Of a DNA stretch of 64,000 bases, positions 57,647-64,000 are shown in pieces (the first letter of the stretch is position 1; every line of letters begins with the position of its first letter). The stretch is taken from NCBI GenBank assembly GCA_900542085.1, contig UQMK01000005.1, positions 1 to 64,000 on the forward strand, given 5' to 3'. The notes under the pieces were generated by a model. The model ran no database searches and had not been told where the DNA came from. It saw only the letters and a list, made by a program, of their open reading frames with translations. Source of the DNA: an uncultured Collinsella sp. Its GTDB lineage: Bacteria > Actinomycetota > Coriobacteriia > Coriobacteriales > Coriobacteriaceae. The translations under genes and the position numbers were made by a program.

Positions 57647-60600
57647 TCATGAGGCCCCGCAATCGCCGTTTCGGTTTTCCTTGGTACCCTGTCTATTTCT
57701 CGTGATAAGTGATTTTGGCGAATCACGAAAGAAGATCTTTTTGCTTGCTTTTTGCAGCGTGCTTGGCTTGATGTTTGGCGTATTGATGATGTGTTTGTTC
57801 GTTATTACCTGAATGCAAAGAATTTCAAAACGCCTATTCTCCTTCTGCGCTTTTTCCATTAACACTACTGCTTGGTCTATGTAATCCTCTGAAGAGGATG
57901 TGGAGTTTTCCATCATCAAGAGACGCTGAATTCGATGCGTCGAGCACTCTTGTTCGCGTGCGCTGAGTAGCTTAACGGTATCTCCTGTAGAACAATAATA
58001 TGAAGCTTGGTCGTAAACGCTGAGACAGGTGGCAATTCCAATCTTGTATAGGATATCTTTCAGCTCGTCTTTTGTGATATTCGATAGGCTGCTATCCTCG
58101 GAAATAATCTCAAGCAATTGGTCGATTATTTCGTCGTAGTTTTCATCTGTTTCGTGCAACATTCCGAAAATAATTCTGTTGGGCAATTCATAAAGAGCCT
58201 TAATTGTCTGGTATTTTTCATTTTTGGGTGTTGTTGCAAAATGCATGACGAATGATTTTCCAGCGATTTCGAGATACTTTAGCGCGCGCAGTATCCTATT
58301 ACTGTTGGTGAGCCGGTCCTTTTCGTCGTAGTCGTAAAGGCCGGCATATTCCAGTAGGCCTTCTTTCTGGCGCTTATTGGATATCTCTTCCTCGCGCTGT
58401 GAAACCATATTGTCTACAGCATGTCGATCGCCCTCGTTTGCCATATTTATTTTTGCATATTGACCGGTAGTCAAAAAGCGAATGTTTTTCGCTTCAACGG
58501 AGAACTCCTCGAACGGGGATAGTGCTTCTTCAGCGCAAGAGAGAAGCTTTCCTGCAAAGCTAGAATTATTTCGCAGATATGATAAGAAGAGGAGAATATT
58601 CTCATTGATGTTGAAGCAGATGTTCTCGACCAGGTAACCTACGTCACCGCGTATATCATCTCCCTTATCTCCCATAAGGTTAATTCGCTTTGCGACAAAG
58701 TAAGCGAAGACAGTGTTAGAGACAAAATAGTAGTATGGTGCCGTCTCCCCCATGCGTATTATGTCTGCTTCGCATGCGAGCTCAAGGAAATCCCTTGGGC
58801 GGCTTTCGAGGGCATATTCATCAGCGTATTGTTGGATTATATCGAAAAGGGTGCCGGCCTCAATTGTGGCGTTTTTGGCTTTATGCATGTGGTACGCGAT
58901 CTCGCCAAGAAGCGCGAGGGCTTCGCGGATCCCACCCTCTTTTGTCGCTCCGTATTTCGATTTGCTCCATGCTTGTCTTACCCGGTTCACAATATTAGCT
59001 TCAAAGATTTCGTTAAAAGGAATTATCTTTACCCTACCTGTAGGGTTTTTATCGGCATAGTAGATGACACTTTGAAGGATGAACTCCGGGTTGAGGGAGA
59101 AGATGTCGCCATGCGAATGGACAGCCCTATCGATTGCTCCAATAACCCCCTGGATATTATTGGGTGCAACTTGTAGTTCTCGACATGTGTTGTATACCAG
59201 CTCGTCCCTTTTCCCTTTAAAGAAGTTTTTGATGTTATAGGTGACTACGACATCGTCGTCCCCCAATTCTCTCCGAACATCTTCGATGATGCCTGTGTCG
59301 ATTTTTTTAGATGAAGTAAGGACGACGCAACCGACATTGTTCAGGGCCTCTCGAATGAACGCCGCATCTGATCCGTTGCGTTTAAGTCTGTCGAAATCAT
59401 CGATAAATAGGACTTTCTTCTGGATGGAAGATTGTTTAAATCTCGCTGAGGCTGACTCATTACGGCCGTATTGCTCCCTAATCAAGTCGTCAAAAAGATA
59501 CCTAATTGACGGTCTACTATTGCTTTCGCCGAGAAACAGCGGGCTGTAGCCTTGGGCGATACTTGAATTGTACAGATGCATTAAGAGCGCCGTTTTACCC
59601 GAACTTTTTGAGCCAACGATATTAACGCATGGGTTTGTGCTGATGAAATCAAAGAACTCGCTGTCTGACGCGATGACGGGAAAGGGGTCATCGTCAACAT
59701 GAATGCTGGTTTCAAGGACTGGAAAAACGAAATAGCTTTCCAATGGCGCGTTGATGAGGTTGAAGTTTGGTTTCAGCGCTTCTATGAATTCGGTATTGGG
59801 AATAGCTTGACCAGGTGTCTTCGGTCTCAAAGTCATATTTTCACGGTTGTGTTCGGTGTATATGGAACATTGCCTGTCCCAAATGAAGTAAATTGTTGTG
59901 AGAAGCATCGTCTCGGAGTCGTAATGTAGTAGCGAGAATGACGACTCGTCGTATGATGAGGTGCTTATAACACCGCCCCTTGAAACGGTTAAGTGCTGTC
60001 TATTGCTATTTGTATACGACTCGGCGAAGCCATCGTGCTCATGTCCTATAAACAAAATGTCACAATGCTCATACAGTCGCTGCTCGAGACGTCTTTTCGA
60101 TTCATCCTCGAACCACTCACAGCTATGGTGCATTATTACAATATTGAGATCCGTATTGCTACTTTTCTCAATTGAGCATATCGCTCTTTCGGGAAGGTAA
60201 TGTATCTCTTTGTCTGTTCGCTCTCTGGTTGAAAACGGAGCACTATTGAGCATCGTCGCTTTGATGCAGCAGGCTTGATCCCCGATGTCGAATTGCTCAG
60301 TGGAATCTGAGTATTCGCTGCGAAAGAGGTGGTACTCGTTTGCGAACTCGAAAAATGGGTCCATTTTCTCGAGTTCATGCGCGTATGTGTCATCCAAGGA
60401 ATTGCGTTGTTTTTCGAGTAGCATTTCTGCAGTCGGGGAGTCTTGCGGTATCGAGATATCGTGATTTCCTGGAACGAAGAGAATCGCTGGTTTTATTCCT
60501 TTGGAACGAAACCAGCAAATCAGATCATCGATCAGGCGTTTTGCGACGTGATACTCGTCTGCACTTCCTGAATTCGCAAGGTCGCCAGAAATAATGAGGA

Positions 60601-60721
60601 ATGCGCAGTCGAAAGGTAAGTCGCATGGAACAGCATCGACGATTCGGCGAATCTTTTCCGATGAGTAGTCGCAGTTCACCTGAAGGTGAATATCGCTGAG
60701 ATGGAGAAAGAGAACCTGCAT
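57647..60721 (-). CDS. metallophosphoesterase fused to P-loop (STAND-like) NTPase
   Basis: A 1024-residue multidomain protein. Residues 1-290 are a calcineurin-like phosphoesterase with all metal motifs: DIH at 10-12, GD at 46-47, GNHD at 85-88, HH at 198-199, GHEHD at 226-230. Residues about 345-600 are an ATPase with Walker A GSKSSGKT (370-377) and Walker B VLFIDDFD (437-444). The rest, to 1024, is helical and repeat-like. Base composition is AT-rich compared with the core genes. This effector-switch-sensor layout resembles antiviral STAND proteins; no such activity is shown. Confidence 0.75.
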   Translation of the reverse strand: MQVLFLHLSDIHLQVNCDYSSEKIRRIVDAVPCDLPFDCAFLIISGDLANSGSADEYHVAKRLIDDLICWFRSKGIKPAILFVPGNHDISIPQDSPTAEMLLEKQRNSLDDTYAHELEKMDPFFEFANEYHLFRSEYSDSTEQFDIGDQACCIKATMLNSAPFSTRERTDKEIHYLPERAICSIEKSSNTDLNIVIMHHSCEWFEDESKRRLEQRLYEHCDILFIGHEHDGFAESYTNSNRQHLTVSRGGVISTSSYDESSFSLLHYDSETMLLTTIYFIWDRQCSIYTEHNRENMTLRPKTPGQAIPNTEFIEALKPNFNLINAPLESYFVFPVLETSIHVDDDPFPVIASDSEFFDFISTNPCVNIVGSKSSGKTALLMHLYNSSIAQGYSPLFLGESNSRPSIRYLFDDLIREQYGRNESASARFKQSSIQKKVLFIDDFDRLKRNGSDAAFIREALNNVGCVVLTSSKKIDTGIIEDVRRELGDDDVVVTYNIKNFFKGKRDELVYNTCRELQVAPNNIQGVIGAIDRAVHSHGDIFSLNPEFILQSVIYYADKNPTGRVKIIPFNEIFEANIVNRVRQAWSKSKYGATKEGGIREALALLGEIAYHMHKAKNATIEAGTLFDIIQQYADEYALESRPRDFLELACEADIIRMGETAPYYYFVSNTVFAYFVAKRINLMGDKGDDIRGDVGYLVENICFNINENILLFLSYLRNNSSFAGKLLSCAEEALSPFEEFSVEAKNIRFLTTGQYAKINMANEGDRHAVDNMVSQREEEISNKRQKEGLLEYAGLYDYDEKDRLTNSNRILRALKYLEIAGKSFVMHFATTPKNEKYQTIKALYELPNRIIFGMLHETDENYDEIIDQLLEIISEDSSLSNITKDELKDILYKIGIATCLSVYDQASYYCSTGDTVKLLSAREQECSTHRIQRLLMMENSTSSSEDYIDQAVVLMEKAQKENRRFEILCIQVITNKHIINTPNIKPSTLQKASKKIFFRDSPKSLITRNRQGTKENRNGDCGAS

Positions 60722-60984
60722 TTCGCCCTCCGATGTACCTTATCTAAATCTGCGCCGCACGGACGCAGGCAAAAGCTCTGATGTTGATTGTACATGATGC
60801 AACCATTAGAGGATAAAGGCCGGCCCTTTTAGTCGATATCGCTGTCTGAGTGTTCGCGGGATGCTCTCACGAAACTTCTAGTGAGTATGCAAATCTCAGC
60901 TCGCACGATTATGCGCGCGTCACCCAGCCCCGGCTGCGCGCCGCCCAAGCCAAGCCCAAAACTCACCTCACGACCAAACCCAAA

Positions 60985-61018
60985 GAGGGACGCACCGGCG
61001 CAAGCCGATGCGTCCCTC
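60985..61018. terminator. terminator-like hairpin
   Basis: GAGGGACGCA pairs with TGCGTCCCTC, with an inner CGGC-GCAA-GCCG. It follows the dehydrogenase fragment on the minus strand. The 341 bases 60722-61062 hold nothing else I can support. Confidence 0.6.
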
Positions 61019-61062
61019 TATTCAATCCAGCAGAATCGCCACCAAACAGAGTCCCCTCTCCC

Positions 61063-61335
61063 CTAGTCCCGCTTAAACAGATCCCTGGTGTACGCCTTGT
61101 CCGCAACGTCCGCGAGCTCGTCGCTCCAGCTGTTGGCCACGATCACGTCGCAGCCGGCCTTGAAGGCCTCCAGGTCGTGGGTGACCTCGGAGCCGAAGAA
61201 CTTCGGCGCGTCCAGCGTGGGCTCGTAGACCACCACGGGAACGCCCTTGGCCTTCACGCGCTTCATGACGCCCTGGATGGAGCTCGCGCGGAAGTTGTCG
61301 GAGTTGAACTTCATCGTCAGGCGGTAGGCGCCCAC
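61063..61335 (-). pseudogene. UDP-glucose 6-dehydrogenase, C-terminal fragment
   Basis: A 90-residue ORF (MGAYRLTMKFNSDNFRASSI, then IQGVMKRVKAKGVPVVVYEP, FFGSEVTHDLEAFKAGCDVI) matching only the C-terminal UDP-binding domain of a roughly 400-residue enzyme. The NAD-binding and central parts are absent upstream, where sequence turns unrelated at about 61340. It is a truncated remnant at the edge of the polysaccharide locus. Confidence 0.75.
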
Positions 61336-61987
61336 GACCGGCCTCTCCTTGCCGCTGTAGACGCGATTCGCACTATCTGAAGCTGCTTTACGGCCACTAA
61401 GCCTGCGTCGAGATGTGGGGAGCGACCTAACGCGAGCGGAGGCGCGGCCATCTCTCGGAAGAAAGGAAAGGGAGATCTAGCCTGAGGGCATGAAGGAAGG
61501 CGATAAGAAACTCATAGATGCGGACGCCTTGGCTAGAGTAACGGCTGGGATTGTTCAATATCGACCGACCATGGCAACACGAGCCCGCATTTTACTCCGC
61601 CCACGAGGCGGCAACGCTCCCGTCTGCAGAAATCGGCTGGCGAGATGAGGTGAAAAAATCGCCGCGTGGTATTGCACCGAAGATGAAGGGCATCCACAGC
61701 CCAATGCGGATTGTAAGTTTCCTTCGTCTTGTCTCGCTTCAGGCTTTACTTCAAACGAGAAACGTGCCCCTGTCTCTTTCACATTCCACCTCGCGAAAAA
61801 CCCTCACGCTTTGCTATGTACCTCCCGCTATGAGGGCGCATCAACGGCTTTCACCTATCAGGAAGATGCCATACCTGACACGCGAGAGCAAAAGCTACTT
61901 CAATCAAAACGCATTCTTCCCAGCTCTATTCCGATTTCCTTAAGCACAGTTCGCTTTTAGCAAATAGGAATCGCCCGCTAAAACTCC
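61336..61987. other. gene-poor interval
   Basis: 652 bases between the dehydrogenase fragment and the flippase. ORFs up to 130 codons exist on both strands, but none has recognisable domains, ribosome sites or typical codon use. It may contain decayed DNA from rearrangement of the polysaccharide locus. Confidence 0.5.
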
Positions 61988-63457
61988 CTACCGCTTCTTT
62001 TTGACGCTTTTAAGCAGAACAGTAATCTTATTCCTAAATATGAACAACGCGACGAGACATACCGTGAAAAAGATGAGACGTGCTATTGTATACGGATAAA
62101 GAAGCGTCAATACAAATCCTAAGCCCACGAGCAGAAGAGCCATCTCCACAAGGACCATCCCGCTGAATGGGCATTTGATTTTCTTTTGAGCAAACAGCCT
62201 TCTCACATAGATATAATGAGCCGCCGCCATGAACGCATAGCAGAGAAGCGTCGTGTAGGCCGCAGCGACGTAGCCAAATGGTCCAATAAGCAGATAGTTA
62301 AGCGCCACATTCAAAACACTAGCAACAATCGAGGCGAACATAACAAACTTGTTCTTATCAAAGAAAAACTCAATGTTGGTGAAAACCGTATAGGTGAATG
62401 AGAAAACCAGAGCTTCAGCGATTGGTGGAATAACATACTGCGCAGCAGCGTATTTGTCGCCTCCGAACAGCCATATTATTTCTGGTCCAACGGCAATTAA
62501 CATGAGCACCGGGATGACAGGAATGACAATAACTGCCGTGGTGGTCTTCCCCAACTTCTCATACTCTCTTTGCCCCAGCTTCTCGTACATCCAGGGAACG
62601 ATGGAGTTGTTGATACTGTTTGTCACGATTTTTAGAACATTGCCGAGGTTACACGCAACGCTATACAGTGCGGCTGCCGAGAACCCCACCATGGTCTGAA
62701 TCATAATCCTGTCGAAAGCATCCAGAACGTACATCGCGGCGTAATGAGGCAGCAAAGGCAGGTTGAACAACAGGGCGAACTTAACATAGTCCCAACAGAA
62801 CGCCTTCCTCGCATGCTTTAGATTCACGATATAGAGGATGCCGCCGACGATGCATTGAACAAGCACGCACGAGACGATACGAGCTAGATCTTTCTGTTCA
62901 TTGAGGAGAACCGCCAAGAGTCCGAGCCCGGCATTGCCGAGCGAAATAACGATGGTCGTCAGGATAATGGCACGGTAACTGTACTCGTATCTTTTACGAG
63001 CCATCCAATATGACACCGCTGACGCAAAGATAATTTCAACGAATATAAGCAGAGTAACGAGCGTGGAAAGTCCAGTGAAACCGTTCACGAAATCCGCAAG
63101 CGGCAGGTAGACGGCAATACAAACGATGACTATGGCAGTTGTAAGGGTCTGCATGCTCGCCGTATAGGTATCACGATCTTCGGCATACTTGCTCATGCCC
63201 TTGTTAAACACGGCATAATTGAGTCGCAGCGTTGCCACGACGGTAAACATCTGCAGCCACGTGTTATAAATACTGTAGACGCCATATTGGTCCGTGGACA
63301 TAAGGCGCGTGAAGATCGGCATCGTGATCATCGAGATGCAGTTCGTCACTACCGAGCAGATAGCAAACCACATAGCGGCCTTGGCGGGAACCGGTATGGC
63401 GCGGTACTTAGCTAGCAGCTTATTCAAAACAAAATTCCAATCGATTGACGCGGGCAA
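61988..63457 (-). CDS. polysaccharide flippase (Wzx-like, MATE/MOP superfamily)
   Basis: A 489-residue membrane protein with 12 to 14 hydrophobic helices. The start AMWFAICSVVTNCISMITMP then IFTRLMSTDQYGVYSIYNTW is typical of Wzx/RfbX-type flippases that move lipid-linked repeat units across the membrane. It ends in a basic SVKKKR tail. AT-rich relative to the core genes, as common in surface polysaccharide loci. Confidence 0.85.
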   Translation of the reverse strand: MPASIDWNFVLNKLLAKYRAIPVPAKAAMWFAICSVVTNCISMITMPIFTRLMSTDQYGVYSIYNTWLQMFTVVATLRLNYAVFNKGMSKYAEDRDTYTASMQTLTTAIVIVCIAVYLPLADFVNGFTGLSTLVTLLIFVEIIFASAVSYWMARKRYEYSYRAIILTTIVISLGNAGLGLLAVLLNEQKDLARIVSCVLVQCIVGGILYIVNLKHARKAFCWDYVKFALLFNLPLLPHYAAMYVLDAFDRIMIQTMVGFSAAALYSVACNLGNVLKIVTNSINNSIVPWMYEKLGQREYEKLGKTTTAVIVIPVIPVLMLIAVGPEIIWLFGGDKYAAAQYVIPPIAEALVFSFTYTVFTNIEFFFDKNKFVMFASIVASVLNVALNYLLIGPFGYVAAAYTTLLCYAFMAAAHYIYVRRLFAQKKIKCPFSGMVLVEMALLLVGLGFVLTLLYPYTIARLIFFTVCLVALFIFRNKITVLLKSVKKKR

Positions 63458-63469
63458 GCATCCCGCATC

Positions 63470-64000
63470 CTACCTCCCAAGGAGCCTCTTCTTCAGACTC
63501 CTAGCGGCAAGCCAAGCCGACGACTCCTTGAGAGCATCGCGCCTAAAGTTCTTCCACTCAGAACTTGCCCGGAAGGCATCGTCGAAGGGCATGCGCGATA
63601 ACAGCCCACGCAGCTCGCGGAACGAGCCCCTCTTGATGGAAGGCCTGCGCAGTTGCGGGTTGCCGGCACGAGCCTCATCGTAGTCGCGCGACTCTAGGTG
63701 GAGTCCCTCGAGCGCTTCCACTGCTGCGCGGCCTTTGGCAGTATTTGCCATGACGGCCGAAATTCGTCCCTCGTAGGAGACCTGAAGAGAGGACCTGTCA
63801 AGCCCCCAGAAGTCGCCGATGGTCACGTCGCCGACCCTCTCGCCCCGGGCATAGGGGCACTCGTAGCAGCTCTCGCGGTAGACCAGACACTTCATGAAGC
63901 AATACAGATAGGAGTCCTTGAACATGTCACCGGAATACAAAGGCTGATCACCTTTGGAAAACGAGAGAATGTATTTCTTTTTCGTCCTAAAACCGACCCC
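63470..64000 (-). CDS. FrhB-like (F420 hydrogenase beta-type) protein, partial
   Basis: The frame is open to the right edge; the visible 176 codons are the C-terminal part. FSKGDQPLYSGDMFKDSYLY, then CYECPYARGERVGDVTIGDF and GLDRSSLQVSYEG are diagnostic of Coenzyme F420 hydrogenase/dehydrogenase beta subunit C-terminal domain proteins, frequent in exopolysaccharide loci beside pyruvyl transferases. Cys residues probably bind an FeS cluster. It ends 12 bases before the flippase start. Confidence 0.78.
   Translation of the reverse strand, partial: GVGFRTKKKYILSFSKGDQPLYSGDMFKDSYLYCFMKCLVYRESCYECPYARGERVGDVTIGDFWGLDRSSLQVSYEGRISAVMANTAKGRAAVEALEGLHLESRDYDEARAGNPQLRRPSIKRGSFRELRGLLSRMPFDDAFRASSEWKNFRRDALKESSAWLAARSLKKRLLGR

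Noticed and set aside
61551..61943. 130-codon plus-strand ORF
   Set aside because: No recognisable domain or start context, overlaps another chance ORF on the minus strand at 61555-61782.
1..64000. CRISPR array
   Set aside because: I scanned for regularly spaced direct repeats of 25-40 bases; the only repeats seen are those listed (tRNA units, TR/VR, short iterons, 150-bp elements).

Overview
The window looks like a chromosome segment of a Gram-positive, moderately high-GC anaerobe of the Coriobacteriia, most likely Collinsella or a close relative. I infer this from the housekeeping gene order (Nif3, cysteine desulfurase, rpe, gpsA, plsY, der, a PDZ/radical-SAM DUF512 protein, ispH, plsC, cmk, rluB, scpB, scpA), an actinobacterial-type integration host factor on the resident prophage, and an LPKTG surface protein. 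No database search was possible.

Layout. (1) 1-15970: a dense minus-strand run of core genes for isoprenoid, phospholipid, FeS/PLP, ribosome-assembly and condensin functions, ending with an ABC-F ATPase. (2) 15997-17020: a tRNA-Ala(GGC) unit, a structured non-coding stretch, a CAU-anticodon tRNA, and a second copy of the tRNA-Ala terminator. (3) 17014-49197: a siphophage-type prophage of about 32 kb inserted between that second terminator and the 3' end of a second tRNA-Ala(GGC). (4) 49.3-51.4 kb: repeat element, an orphan nuclease-like protein and tRNA-Val. (5) 51.5-60.7 kb: an accessory island with a DUF3825 protein, a Doc-type toxin module, an ART-like DUF3990/XRE module, one solo and one complete MNT(/HEPN) module, an LPKTG surface protein, and a large metallophosphoesterase-P-loop NTPase fusion. 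(6) 61-64 kb: edge of a surface polysaccharide locus (UDP-glucose dehydrogenase fragment, flippase, FrhB-like protein running off the window).

Prophage logic. From right to left on the minus strand: a divergent lysogeny switch (46.6-47.4 kb) with palindromic operators; an early operon of small coupled genes with a replication-type protein, a candidate origin, ssb, dut, a mIHF-like protein and a tyrosine recombinase; HNH, terminases, portal, prohead protease and HK97 capsid; connectors, tail tube, tape measure, Dit and tail tip; a receptor-binding-type protein; then holin, C39-like peptidase and GH25 endolysin. A serine recombinase lies on the plus strand beside attR.

Main discovery. The tail module carries a complete diversity-generating retroelement core: a reverse transcriptase (YADD, IGSYFS motif), a 103-bp template repeat (21676-21778) and a matching variable repeat (21889-21991) at the 3' end of the 520-aa tail protein gene. 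All 11 differences between the repeats fall at template adenines (coding strand), the hallmark of adenine-directed mutagenic retrohoming. Two tetraloop hairpins follow the variable repeat and the target gene's stop codon lies in one loop. A second unusual arrangement is that the serine recombinase gene runs across the attachment core, so integration would swap its C-terminal codons; the same 3' end carries a terminator serving the downstream tRNA.
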